A program made the translations under genes and the position numbers. Below the pieces are notes generated by a model. That model did not search any database, was not told the DNA's origin, and saw only the letters and a list, made by a program, of their open reading frames with translations. From Pelecanus crispus (lineage: Eukaryota; Chordata; Aves; Pelecaniformes; Pelecanidae): a stretch of DNA of 64,000 nucleotides. Positions 11,863 through 22,130 of the stretch are shown piece after piece. How positions within the stretch are numbered: position 1 is the first letter of the stretch; each line of letters begins with the position of its first letter. The stretch spans positions 18,435,862 to 18,499,861 of the forward strand of contig NC_134675.1 of NCBI RefSeq assembly GCF_030463565.1, in the 5' to 3' direction.

Positions 11863-12252
11863 CTAACACTGGTCACAGTATTCGCTGTTCACTTCCTGTA
11901 AATGTGAATCAAAAGTCCCCTGATCAAGGTCGGAAGTAAAATTAGCCCTCTTACTCTGTCTCGGGAACTGCTCACTGGAAACTGGAGCTGCAATTTTCCT
12001 GGGAGAACTGCCTTTTCTAATAGTTTTTCCTTGCAACTCACGCACCCGTGCCTCTAAGGTTGAGGTGGGTTTTCCATCCCACTTTCTCATGTCCTCTCCA
12101 TAATCACGCAGGTAAAACCACAGGGTGCCCCGTGGTGTGTATCCTCTATATCCTCTCTCTTGAGCATAGGGACGTTGACTCCTAATGGCTGAGACACTGG
12201 TCCGTGCAGGTGGGGAGTAGGACAGATCCTCTCTGAGTTGTTGGAACTCTTG
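11863..12252 (-). pseudogene. gag: ERV-A gag C-terminal region
   Basis: This 130-codon stretch is in frame with gag upstream and pro-pol downstream, bounded by a TGA at 12253-12255 and a TAG at 11863-11865. It is basic and Ser/Arg-rich, with LEARVRELQGKTIRKG and PRQSKRANF, which suits a nucleic-acid-binding Gag tail. It lacks a complete CCHC zinc knuckle; only a terminal CDQC remains before the TAG. The homologous part of ERV-B ends at about 17150. The TAG directly before the protease is in the right place for termination suppression, but it could also be a mutation. Confidence 0.75.
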
Positions 12253-13887
12253 TCATATTTTTTCAGACAGTTTTTCCACAGCCGAGACACAGGCCCGTAG
12301 GGAGGAAGAGAGCTTTTCTTCGTAGTCCCGGAGTTGTCTAGCCACTTCATCCACCGTTGGTGCCTCGTTGTCTTTCCAGGCCAGTATTGCCAACGAGTTG
12401 GAATACGATGCTGGTGCGCTCCGTACCACCTTCCGCCACATGGATTGTGTGCACCTGACTTCATCTGGGTCTTTGGTTAACCGCTCATCATTCAGGTCAC
12501 TGTAAATCACCTCCAGCACGCCTAATTCCCTCAGGTACTGGATACCTTTCTCTATGGTGGTCCATTTGCTTGGGCGGTATAAAACATCCTCCTTGAAGGG
12601 ATACCTTTCCTTCACGCTTGACAGAAGTCGCCTCCAGAGGCTGAGGGTTTGTGCCACTTTTCCAATTGCTTTGTCAGTGCCCCCTTCCCTGGAAAGGGAT
12701 CCCAGCTGCTTGGCTTCCCTACCCTCTAATTCCAGGCTACTGGCCCCGTTATCCCAGCATCGGAGCAGCCAGGTGATGATGTGCTTGCCTGGATGACGAC
12801 TGAAATCTTTTCGCATATCTCGCAGCTCACTCAGGGATAGGGGTCGGGTGGTCACCATCTCATTTATGGGTTCTTCCTCCTCTGGTTCTCGTGATGGCCC
12901 TGGTTCATCTTCATCCCTTACTAAACGAACTGATTTCCTCGTGTATTTTTTCTTCTGTATAGGGGCAACTGATACCGGCGCAGGTTGGTTCTCTGGTTTA
13001 GCCGCAGTGCCTGCCACTGGGGTTGGAGTGGCTGCAGTGCCTGTGGTGGGTGTTGGAGTAGCCGCAGTTCCTGTCACCGTGGGTGTTGGAGTAGCCACAG
13101 TGCTCGTGGCTGTGGTTGGAGTAGCCACAGTGCTCGTGGCTGTGGTTGGAGTAGCCACAGTGCCTGTTGTTTTGTCATCAGATCCAGAGACCTTCTCTTT
13201 CCCTTGAGGGTACTGAATAGTGTTGAACAGGGCTCTATAAGCATGGGCCAGTCCCCAGCATGTTGCAATGAGTTGTGTCTCTTTGGAGTTGCCAGGGTGA
13301 GAACATACTTCTTCCAAATACTTTACTAGTTCCTCAGGATTCTGCACTTGTTCAGGGGTGAAGTTCCAAAACACTGGAGGTCCCCACTGCCCTAGGTACT
13401 TGCGCATACGATCCCACACACCCTGCCACTCATAACTCTCCAGCCTTGGGGCAGATCTCTGGATGATATTCTTAAATTGCTTACTAACCTTTGTCAAAAC
13501 CAAAACAATATTCCCAAGAAGTATCAATAGAAGTATCTTAACTGCCCAGGGATGTTCAAAATACTGAAAACTTTCTGTAATGAGGGAGGAAGCATTATAG
13601 AATAAGGTAATGAAGGTGCCATTCTGTAGTTCCTCCACAACAAACGTCTCTGAGGGAAAGGTATAATTGCTAACTCTCTCCATGAGGTGGCACCCAAAGT
13701 ACAGTAATGACTTGTGTATAAAACCCAGATACAAAACCATGCTCAAGGTCAGGATTTTGATAAGGAACCTCCCAATCAAAACGTCCTTAATCACTACAGA
13801 GCATAGCACAATGCACAGACCAACACCAAGCTTTAACATGCACAGCCAAGAAAAGAACATGGTACAGATCAGATGAACTAATATCAT
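12253..13887 (-). pseudogene. gag: ERV-A gag with N-terminal membrane domain
   Basis: The first ATG at 13887 lies about 70 bases after the primer-binding site and opens 544 codons. Residues 1-32 and about 36-63 are two long hydrophobic segments. Residues 64-115 form a loop with three N-glycosylation sequons (NYT at 74, NGT at 89, NAS at 98). Residues 116-132 (AVKILLLILLGNIVLVL) look like a third span. A Gag-like body follows, then a Thr/Pro/Ala repeat region, an acidic linker with EPEEEEP and a capsid-like domain beginning LSELRDMRKDFSRHPG. The reading stops at TGA 12253-12255, but the same frame continues, so the stop is probably a mutation. ERV-B and the remnant at 36.2 kb have the same Gag body, and ERV-B keeps part of the third span. 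Calling it Gag rests on position and the capsid-like part; the membrane domain is unusual. Confidence 0.85.
13025..13163 (-). repeat. 30-bp tandem repeat inside ERV-A gag
   Basis: Two near-perfect 30-bp units plus degenerate neighbours encode a 10-residue repeat of the type TVATPTTATS, then variants such as AATPTPTTGT. It forms a Thr/Pro-rich, probably disordered and O-glycosylatable hinge between the N-terminal region and the capsid-like part. ERV-B has a shorter version near 15345-15425. Confidence 0.9.
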
Positions 13888-13954
13888 GACCGGCAACTGT
13901 TAACAGATTCCTTAATACACTCTAGTTAATCTGTTCTTATCTCAAACCCTTCGA

Positions 13955-13972
13955 GCCCCACGTTGGGCGCCA
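13955..13972 (-). other. Primer-binding site of ERV-A, lysine tRNA type
   Basis: On the minus strand the 18 bases read TGGCGCCCAACGTGGGGC. From memory this is a full match to the 3' end of the lysine tRNA used by the Lys-1,2 class of retroviruses. It is eight bases inside the 5' LTR edge, a longer gap than usual. Confidence 0.8.
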
Positions 13973-13980
13973 AAAAGGAC

Positions 13981-14543
13981 TGACGTGGTTTAGTCCCAGC
14001 CAGCAACTCAGTACCACGCAGCTGCTCGCTCACTCCCCCTACCCTGATGGGATGGGGGAGAGAATCGGAGGAGTAAGAGTGAGAAACACTCCTGGGTTGA
14101 GATAAGAATAGTTTAATAATTGAAATAAAATAAAGTAAAATAATAATAATAGCAATATAATAATAGTAATAATAATATACAAAGCAAGTGATGCACAATG
14201 TAATTGCTCACCACCCACCGACCGATACCCAGACAGTTCCCGAGCAGCAGTCCCTGCTCCCCGGCCAACCCCCCCAGTTTATATACTGAGCATGATGGCA
14301 TATGGTATGGAATAGCCCTTTGGTCAGTTTGGATCAACTATTCTGGCTGTGCTCCCTCCCAGTTTCTTGTGCGCCTGGCAGAGCATGGGAAGCTGAAAAA
14401 GTCCTTGACTAGCATAAGCAGTTCTCAGCAACAACTAAAAACATCAGCATGTTATCAACGTTCTTCTCCTACTAAATCCAAAACACAGCAGTATGCCTGC
14501 TGCTAGGAAGAAAATTAACTCTATCCCAGCCGAAACCAGGACA
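13981..14543 (-). mobile_element. 5' LTR of ERV-A
   Basis: A 563-bp LTR paired with 7667-8228. It drives leftward transcription. On the plus strand as printed, its edges are TGACG and GGACA. The CRE-like site has changed to TGATGGCA in this copy. The duplicated GGTGT follows at 14544-14548. Confidence 0.95.
14278..14285 (-). promoter_or_regulatory. TATA box of the ERV-A 5' LTR
   Basis: TATATAAA on the minus strand, conserved at the same place in the full-length LTR-A copies. A CRE-like palindrome lies a few bases upstream in the family. Confidence 0.75.
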
Positions 14544-14880
14544 GGTGTTTTCCTGATTCAGGTTGCCTCCTTATTCACATAAACCATTGACCAAGTCTGA
14601 GACTAAGATTGGACCTAGCTGCACCTAGACTCCTCTCTGGAAAGGAGTTTAGAAAGCAAGGGGGTCTATTGTGAACCTTGTGACTCAATGGGAGGGTCAC
14701 CCTGATCCCCTGCATATCATGGTGTTTTCCAAGTTCAGGTTGGTGTTTACTGTCAATAAAGTGTTTTAATTGATTGTTTGGTGTCGTTTCACCTTAATTT
14801 AGCCCAAGGGAATCACAGAACCTCCATGATCCTCTTCGGACAGTCCAGTTTGGGTTGTGACAGGGAGACAAGGGGGGTAC
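14544..14880 (+). mobile_element. ERV-F/ERV-C-type U5 and leader fragment right of ERV-A
   Basis: After the duplicated GGTGT, the sequence shares a block of about 130 bases (from ACATAAACC to the GACTC-GGGAGG segment) with 19608-19731, upstream of the ERV-C gag. An AATAAA signal lies near 14755, followed by a T-rich stretch. It is probably the continuation of the LTR-F element that ERV-A split, with rearrangement. The exact right edge is uncertain. Confidence 0.5.
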
Positions 14881-14979
14881 TCATTCCCCTACTCCTTCAC
14901 CTTCCCCTTCTCATCCTCCTTCAGGCTAGTTACAATAGCTCTTGAGAATTTTGAAGATCTTTGGGATGTTTAAACCAGC

Positions 14980-15480
14980 ATGTTCATATTGCTATGTCTC
15001 CTGAATGTGTTTCAGGTATTGTTAAAGGTTAAACAACTATTTAAGAATAACACCCAGAGATCTGCCCCGAGGCTGGATAGTTATGAGTGTCAGGGTGTGT
15101 GGGATAGCATGGGCAAATGCCTAGGATGGTGGGTGCCTCCAGCATTTTGGATCTTCACCCCTGAACAAGTGCAAAATCCTGAAAAACTAGTAAAGTATTT
15201 GGAAAAAGTATGCTGTCACCCTGGCAACTCGAGAGAGACACAAATCACTGCAACGTGCTGGGGCCTGGCCCATGCTTACCGAGCCTTGTCCAACACTATT
15301 CAGTACCCTCAAGGGGAAGTGAAGGTCTCTGGATCTGACGACAAAACAACAGGCACTGCGGTCACTCCAACCCTGGTGATGCGCACTGTGGTCACTCCAA
15401 CCCCAGCGACAGGCACTGCAGCTGAACCAGAGAACCAACCCGTGCCAGTATCAGTCGCACCTATGAACAAGAAGAAATAA
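14980..15480 (+). pseudogene. gag: ERV-B gag, front part
   Basis: This 166-codon stretch aligns with ERV-A gag from the third membrane segment onward. It starts MFILLCLLNVFQVLL, then QRSAPRLDSY, FTPEQVQNPEKLVKYLE and CWGLAHAYRAL. It has a short Thr/Pro repeat (VTPT, VTPTPATGT) and stops at TAA after NKKK, where ERV-A continues. Homology upstream reaches about 14900 but is not open. It shows that the hydrophobic segment before the Gag body is a family trait, not an accident of one copy. Confidence 0.85.
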
Positions 15481-15626
15481 TGGATGCAAAAGTCAGCTTG
15501 CTTACTAAGGGAAACAACTGGTAATAGGAAGGGGAAAGAGGCAGAAGTGCATGAGGCAGGCTAATCCAAAGCAGGGCCATCATGAGAAGAAAAAGAGGAA
15601 GAACTCATAAATGAGATTGTAACTTA

Positions 15627-16192
15627 ACAGTTACTTAACATCTAAAATTGATGCTGCTATAGAATGTCCATTGTAAAGCCCTACTCTATCTATGCCTTGT
15701 TTGGTTAATAGATTGCTAATGACAAATTGTCCAGGAACAGGACACAAGGTGATATATTATTGTCTTGACTAGTACACCATGAAGAGTTACTAAGGATCTG
15801 CCAAGAAGGAAAGTAGGGGAAAGGTAATTTTGGCAGGGGGAGATTGTGACCACCGACTGAATTAAAAACTAGAAAGACTACCCCCCTGCCCCCACTCTCC
15901 TTGAGCATGCATAGTAAGTTAAAATCATACTGTACCTTTAAATTTAAGCAAAGAAGATATGAACCAGTAAGAGACAAGTATGCTTAGCTAATTTAATGAT
16001 TATGTAGTAGATAGGTGTGGTGTGTTAATTGTAATGTATAAAAGTTAGAGAAAACTTTGGTAGGTGTGCTAGCTTTGTGGAATTACCACCTAGCACGCAT
16101 CTCTGTGCAGAAATGAAATAAAACAGTATCTCATCTCAGTGTGTGAAGATTGGCTTATTGCACACCGGGTGAATGAGCCCTATTTGGGACAA
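15627..16192 (+). mobile_element. LTR-G with a short upstream ERV tail, inserted in ERV-B gag
   Basis: ERV-B gag is interrupted between a 5' piece ending near 15626 and a 3' piece starting near 16193. The insert carries about 220 bases of non-coding ERV sequence ending in a purine run (GGCAGGGGGAGAT), then an LTR of about 347 bases from TGTGACC (15846) to GGGACAACA (16192). The LTR has ATGTATAAAAG near 16038 and AATAAA near 16118. Related copies lie at 25079-25553 and 45723-46053. A TAAC on both sides could be a 4-bp duplication. Confidence 0.7.
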
Positions 16193-17150
16193 CATAACCA
16201 CCCGATCCCTATCCCTGAGTGAGCCGCAAGATATGCGAAAGGATTTCAGTTGTCATCTAGGTGAGCACATAATCACCTGGCTGCTCCAGTATGGGGACAA
16301 TGGGGCCAGTAGCCTGGAATTAGGGGGTAGGGAAGCCAAGCATCTGGGATCCCTTTTTAGGGAAGGGGGCATAGACAAAGTGATTGGAAAAGGGGCACAA
16401 GCCCTCAGCCTCTGGAGGTGACTCCTGTCAGGTGTGAAGGAAAGGTATCCCTTCAAGGAAGATATTCTGTATTGCCTAGGCAAGTAGACCACCATGGAGA
16501 GAGGGAGCCAGTACCTGAGTGAATTAGCCATGTTGTAGGTGATTTATGATGACCTGGACAACAAGCTGTTATCCAAAGATCCAGATGAAGTCAGATGCAC
16601 ACGACCTATGTGGTGGAAGTTTGTACGGAGACCCCCATCATTGCATGCCAACTCATTGCCAGTAATGACCTGGAAAGGAAGAGAGGAACTAACGGTGGAT
16701 GAATTGGCTGGCCAACTCTGGCAGTACGAAGAAAGTCTCTCTTCCTCCCTATGGGCGTGCATCTCAGATGCAAAAAAACCTGTCCCGGTAGTTCCAGCAA
16801 CTCAGAGAGGATATGTCTTACTCCCCAGCTGCACAGACCAGTATCTCAGCCATTAGGAGTAAGTGTCCCTCTGCTCAAGAGAGAGGAAATAGTGGATACG
16901 CACCATGGGCCACACGGTGGTTTTCCCTGCATGACCACGGAGAGGATATGAGGAAGTGGGATGGAAAATCTACCTCGACCCTAGAGGCACGGGCACATGA
17001 GTTGCAAGGAAAAACAGTCACACAAGGGGGTTCTTCCAGGAAAACTGCTGCTCCAGTTTCCAGTGGGCAGTTCCCCAGACAGACTAGGCGGGCTGATCTT
17101 ACTCCTGATTTTAGTGAAAGAACTCCTGACTCATATTTACAAAAGTGAAC
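16193..17150 (+). pseudogene. gag: ERV-B gag, capsid and tail
   Basis: It resumes the ERV-A gag homology with LSEPQDMRKDFSCHLGEH and ITWLLQYGDNGASSLE, and runs through DLDNKLLSKDPDEVRCT and TVDELAGQLWQYEESLSSS to the basic tail (TLEARAHELQGKTVTQG). Stops and frameshifts occur near 16421, 16535 and 16860. The region corresponding to the ERV-A tail ends near 17150, ahead of protease. Confidence 0.85.
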
Positions 17151-17159
17151 AGCGAATAC

Positions 17160-18930
17160 TATGACCAGGACTAGAGGGGCCCTGCCTCCGGCCAGGTGGA
17201 GGAAAGGGACAACAGGGTTTCCTGGACTGTGTGGATTCGATGGCCTGGCACATCAGACCCACAGGAGTACAAGGCTCTAGTGGACACCGATGCACCGGTG
17301 TACCCTAATGCCATCAAGCTATAGAGGGACAGAACCCATCTGTATTTCTGGAGTGACAGGGGGATCCCAACAGCTAACCGTATTGGAGGCCAAAGTGAGC
17401 CTAACTGGGAATGAGTGGCAGAAGCACCCCATTGTGACTGGCCCAGAGGCTCCGTGCATCCTTGGCATAGACTACCTCAGGAGAGGGTATTTCAAGGTAT
17501 TTCAAAGGGTACTGGTGGGCTTTTGGTATAGCTGCTTTGGAGACAGAGGAAATGAAACAGCTGTCCACCTTGCCTGGTCTCTCAGAGGACCCTTCTGTTG
17601 TGGGGTTGCTGAGGGTCGAAGAACAACAGGTGCCCATCGCCACCACAACTGTGCACCGGCAGCAATATCGCACCAACCGAGACCCCCTGATTCCCATCCA
17701 TAACCTGATTCGTCGACTGGAGAGCCAAGGAGTGATCAGCAAGACTCGCTCCTCACCCTTTCACAGTCCCATATGGCCAGTGTGAAAAGTCTAATGGGGA
17801 GTGGAGACTGACAGTAGACTATTGTGGTTTGAATGAAGTCATGCCACCACTGACTGCTGCCATGCCAGACATGCTAGAACTTCAATATGAACTAGAGTCA
17901 AAGGCAGCCAAGTGGTATGCCACAATTGATATTGCTAATGCATTTTTCTCCATCCCTTTGGCAGCAGAGTGCAGGCCTCGGTTTGCTTTTATCCGGAGGG
18001 GTGTCCAGTACACCTGGAACCGACTGCCCCAGGGGTGGAAGCACAGCCCCACCATTTGCCATGGACTGATCCAGACAGCACTGGAACACCGTGAAGCTGC
18101 GGAACACCTACAGTATATTGATGACATCATTGTGTGGGGCAACACAGCAGAAGACGTTTTTGAGAAGGGAAAGAAAATAGTCCAAATCCTTCTGAAGGCT
18201 GGTTTTGCCATAAAACAGAGTAAGGTCAAGGGACCTGCACAGGAGAACCAGTTCCTAGGAATAAAATGGCAAGATGGATGTCGTCAGATCCTGATGGATG
18301 TGATCAACAAAATAACAACCATGTCTCCACCAACTAGCAAAAAGGAAACACAAGCTTTCTTAGGCGTTGTGGGTTTTTGGAGAATGCATATTCCAAATTA
18401 CAGCCAGATCGTAAGCCCTCTCTATCAAGTGACCCGGAAGAAGAACGATTTCAAATGGGGCCCCGAGCAACAGCAAGCCTTTGAACAAATTAAACGGGAG
18501 ATAGTTCATGCAGTAGCCCTTGGGCCAGTCCGGGTAGGGCACGATGTAAAGAATGAGCTCTACGCCTCATCCGGGGAGAATGGCCCTACCTGGAGCCTCT
18601 GGCAGAAAGCACCAGGGGAGACTCGAGGTCGACCCCTAGGGTTTTGGAGTCGGGGATACAGAGGATCCGAAGCCTGCTATACTCCAACTGAGAAAGAGAT
18701 ATTGGCAGCATATGAAGGGGTTCGAGCTGCTTTGGAAGTGGTTGGTACTGAAGCAGAGCTCCTCTTGGCTCCCCAACTGCTGGTGCTGGGCTGGATGTTC
18801 AAAGGGAGGGTCCCCTCTACATATCATGCATCTGATGCTACCTGGAGTAAGTGGGTCGAACTGATCACACAACAGGCTCGAATAGGAAACCCCAGTCGCC
18901 CAGGAATCTTGGAAGTGATCATGGACTGGT
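17160..18930 (+). pseudogene. pol: ERV-B protease and RT, 3'-truncated
   Basis: The protease active-site region near 17275-17300 is damaged: the DTGA of ERV-A is replaced by a frame-shifted DTDAPV. The stretch then covers ILGIDYLRRGYF and a long RT from 17829 with TIDIANAFFSIPL, NRLPQGWKHSP and an intact LQYIDDIIVWGN. It continues into the RT connection domain (FLGVVGFWRMHIPNYS) and breaks at ILEVIMDW near 18928, just before RNase H, where unrelated sequence begins. A stop near 17784 separates the protease-proximal part from RT. At the position of the ERV-A stop at 10867 this copy has AAA. Confidence 0.88.
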
Positions 18931-19771
18931 ATGGGATGCCAGACTTGTCTAGACTTGTTGGTGCCGAATGTAGAGGTCATGTGGAGGTCACCGTGAGTCA
19001 GCAGGAGGTGGTGGGTGTTTTGACTCGAGATGCTTATCTTGCAAAGCAGACTGAGTTGATGCCTGGTGTGAGGGGAAGGCCTGGAAGCCCGGTGTTGCTT
19101 AAACAAAGCCACAAATACCCCTCGTATTGCTGTACCGAATTCTCTGCCCCATACTGGCCCATCGGGCCCCACCGACTTTCCAGAATTTACAGCCCTTGCT
19201 AAGAAGCAATCGGCACATGATAATTGACTTAGTCCCACCTTGCCAAGATTATAAATCTGGCATTTAGCATCCTCCATTTTGAGGACGAGAACCCCAACTA
19301 CCAGACGGGTCGACGGGCCTGGACCTCTCACCTCCCCAAGCAGGGACGCCTCCTTGGTAAGATTCGCGCCTCTGACTACGTTGGATGTTACCCGGGAAAG
19401 TATCGTTAACAAAAGCGCTGAACTATTGACTTGAGCTCGATTTTCTGCATTAGTGCATTTATCAACGGCAATTCTGAATTTGTTATATCTGTTGCCTTAA
19501 TAAATTATCTGTGTTTTCAACTTTGTGAAGCTGTTTCACTGAAAGTCCTTGAGAGGGCTCTGACAGGCAAATGTCAACTCTGAGAAGTGGCTATACACAC
19601 AATCCTTTAGACATAAACCGTTGACCAAGTCTGGGACTAAGACTGGACCTAGCTGCACCTAGACTCCTCTCTGAGAAGGGGTTTAGAAAGCAAGGGGGTC
19701 TATTGTGAACCTTGTGACTCGACGGGAGGGTTCCCCCAGCCGCATATTAGACTCATACTAATAACGCGACA
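18931..19771 (+). mobile_element. LTR and U5 of ERV-C
   Basis: Unrelated sequence starts at TGGGATGCCAGACTTG where the ERV-B pol breaks. It has AATAAA near 19499 and shares 19608-19731 with 14578-14700. It ends about ACGCGACA at 19771. A primer-site-like TTGGCGTCACGGACAGGAT starts at 19777, and gag opens at 19800. The left edge is taken from the break in ERV-B homology, so the LTR may be longer or partial. Confidence 0.55.
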
Positions 19772-19799
19772 GTAAATTGGCGTCACGGACAGGATTGCC

Positions 19800-20930
19800 A
19801 TGGATAAACTGCTGCCAAAATATAAATGTGCACCATCCTATGCGGGAATAGAATGGGTCTCAAAATCTTGGAAAGATGAGGACAAAGTGGTAGAGCGGAT
19901 AGAACAATGTAGAAGTGAGCAAAAGATTAAAAAAGATAAAGGCAAAGGAATTATTTGTGCAGTGTTGGGGGCATGATTACCTTGCGCGCAAAAGGAAATT
20001 AAAAAGTCTCCTCCCCCCGTATGAATTGCAGATGTAGAATATGCTGCTTTGAAGTCAGAAAATGAAATATTAAAGACATCATTGACTTTTGAAAAGGAGA
20101 ACTGTGAGAAATTGGAGACATAAGTAGATACCCTCATGATTGAAAAACAAAACTTAAACCAAAAATAGGGAACTTAAAATGCTGTTAGCCTCAGCTGGAA
20201 GGTGATAAAAACAACTGCAGGAAAAGTTGAATCTCTTACTAAATCAAATGCCATCCTCAGTCTTGGCTAAACAAATCCACATATTAATACATTGTGCAGA
20301 TCCTGAGACATGGGATGGAGACATCTGGTATGATAATGACAATGATGGACTGGTGGAAGATCCTGATCTTACCCTGGAACCCGTACCTATACGACCATTG
20401 ATCAAAACCAAAATCACAAATGAGGGGGACAACGATGTTCATACTACTGTACGGACTGTCCCGTGGTCTCCTGCTGAATTAGCAAAGTTACAGGAAAAGT
20501 ATTCCAGGTATCTGGAGGAATCCAAGATGGAATATGTGTGGCGAGTCTCCCTTATAGGGGGGATAGAATCTTATTAAGCAAGGAAGAAGCAGGAAGCTAT
20601 TGGGGCTCTGGAGTGTTTTTAACCACTACACCGGGCGATCATAATTACTCATTGACTACACAGGCTGCCTATTGGGCCAGCGACATAGACCCGCAAGAAA
20701 GAGGAGGTCCCCTTGCTATTAAGACTTCAGGGTTCTCCGATTTGGCTGCATCTATACAAAAGGCAGCCTGCATACAAGCAATGTATGAGAGAGATGCTAA
20801 GGAAATCCCCAATGCTAGGCCCCATTGATTCAACAAAGCTAACTCCCCTCATCAGTGGCCTCCCAGGTAGCCTAAAAACATATGTAGCTAATGCCCAGGA
20901 TCACATACAAACTACCCGTGCTATCACAAA
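19800..20930 (+). pseudogene. gag: Broken gag of ERV-C, a different ERV family
   Basis: The ATG at 19800 opens 58 codons (MDKLLPKYKCAP...), ending in a stop at 19974-19976. Later segments are Gag-like in other frames. The piece 20227-20577 has an acidic, Asp-rich part, then PWSPAELAKLQEKYSRYLE and EYVWRVSL. The piece 20538-20828 has YWGSGVFLTT and TQAAYWASDIDP. The final piece has TPLISGLPGSLKTYV, typical of a capsid domain. It does not resemble ERV-A gag. It is cut on the right by the CR1 at 20931. I know related Gag proteins from bird genomes but cannot name the family with confidence. Confidence 0.75.
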
Positions 20931-21568
20931 CTCATAGAATCATAGAATTGTTTAGGTTGGAAAAGACCTTTAAGATCATCCAGTCCAACCATTAACCTAC
21001 ACTACCAAGTCCACCACTAAACCAATTAAGGGTAGACTAGACTAAACCATGTCCCAGAGTGCCATGTCTACCCATTTTTTGAATGCTTCCAGGGATGGTG
21101 ACTCCACCACCTCTCTGGGCAGCCTGTTCCAATGCTTGACTACCCTTTCCGTGAAGAAATTTTTCCTAATATCCAATTTAAACCTCCCCCGGCGCAGCTT
21201 CAGCCCATTTCCTCTTGTCCTATCGCTAGCTACTTGGGAGAAGAGACCAACACCCACCTCGCTACAACCTCCTTTCAGGTAGTTGTAGAGAGCGATAAGG
21301 TCTCCCCTCAGCCTCCTCTTCTCTAGGCTAAACAACCCCAGTTCCCTCAGCCGCTCCTCATAAGGCCTGTGCTCCAGACCCTTCACCAGCTTCGTTGCCC
21401 TTCTCTGAACATGCTCCAGCACCTCAATGCCTTTCTTGTATTGAGGGGCCCAAAACTGGACACAGTATTCCAGGTGCGGCCTCACCAGTGCCGAGTACAG
21501 GGGCACAATCACCTCCCTGCTCCTGCTGGCCACACTATTCCTGATACAAGCCAATATGAATGCTGCCA
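20931..21568 (-). mobile_element. CR1 LINE, 5'-truncated, minus strand
   Basis: The 3' end is at the left, with tandem TCATAGAATCATAGAAT. A 3' UTR follows that matches the CR1 copies ending at 40112, 53385 and 57449. The coding remnant is the end of ORF2 ([49 protein letters not shown]) and is open from about 21569 to 21042. It separates the ERV-C gag from a second ERV-B RT fragment. Confidence 0.93.
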
Positions 21569-22130
21569 CAGTAGAATATCATGGCCTGAACAAAGTCACA
21601 CCACCGCTGAGTGCTGCCGTGCTAGACATGCTAGAACTTCAATACGAACTGGAGTCAAAGGCAGCCAAGTGCTATGCCACAATTGATATCGCTAACGTGT
21701 TTTTCTCCATCCCTTTGGCGGCAGAGTGCAGGCCTCAGTTTGCTTTCACTTGGAGGGGTGTTCAGTACACCTGGAACCGACTGCCCCAGGGGTGGAAACA
21801 CAGCCCCACCATTTGCCATGGACTGATCCAGACTGCACTGGAACAGGGTACTGTACTGTTGTACGGTAGAACATGGAAACTCCCCGACTGGTCAGTCCGG
21901 AGTTTTGCTGGACAAAATGATGGAAAAATAGCATGGCTTGAGGTGCATGAGCCTAAAACTATAAATTTGTTAGAGGTGTCTATACCTTTACCCCGTCAAA
22001 AGGGTACCGGTGGGCTTTTGGTATAGCTGCCTTGGAGACAGAGGAAATTAAACCGCTGTCTACCTTGCCTGGTCTCTCAGAGGACCCTTCTGTTGTGGGG
22101 TTGCTGAGGGTCAATGAATGTGAAACATGT
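21569..22130 (+). pseudogene. pol: Second ERV-B RT fragment fused to foreign and protease sequence
   Basis: RT sequence reappears here, overlapping in content with 17820-18090: GLNKVTPPLSAAV, ATIDIANVFFSIPL, NRLPQGWKHSP. After ALEQGT at about 21848 it switches to about 150 bases not found elsewhere in ERV-A or ERV-B, then at about 22000 to the protease-RT linker (METEEIKPLSTLPGLSED), which normally precedes RT. The order is therefore scrambled. It cannot encode RT because the YIDD region is missing. Confidence 0.85.

Larger units (their letters stand above)
7667..14543 (-). mobile_element. ERV-A: complete provirus, ERVL-like pol, no env
   Basis: This is a full provirus on the minus strand: 5' LTR 13981-14543, primer site 13955-13972, gag, protease, RT, RNase H, integrase, polypurine tract, 3' LTR 7667-8228. 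Perfect 5-bp repeats GGTGT flank it at 7662-7666 and 14544-14548. The two LTRs differ at only a few sites by eye, so it is fairly young. Gag, pro and pol share one reading frame, interrupted by stops at 12253, 11863 and 10867. No env lies between integrase and the 3' LTR. The pol resembles class III (ERVL-type) elements of birds and the 5-bp duplication agrees. A lysine-type primer site is not what I would expect for ERVL. Confidence 0.93.

Noticed and set aside
12848..13329. Open stretches on the plus strand within ERV-A gag
   Set aside because: They are antisense shadows of the Thr/Pro repeat region; the Val/Gly/Cys-rich product is a by-product.
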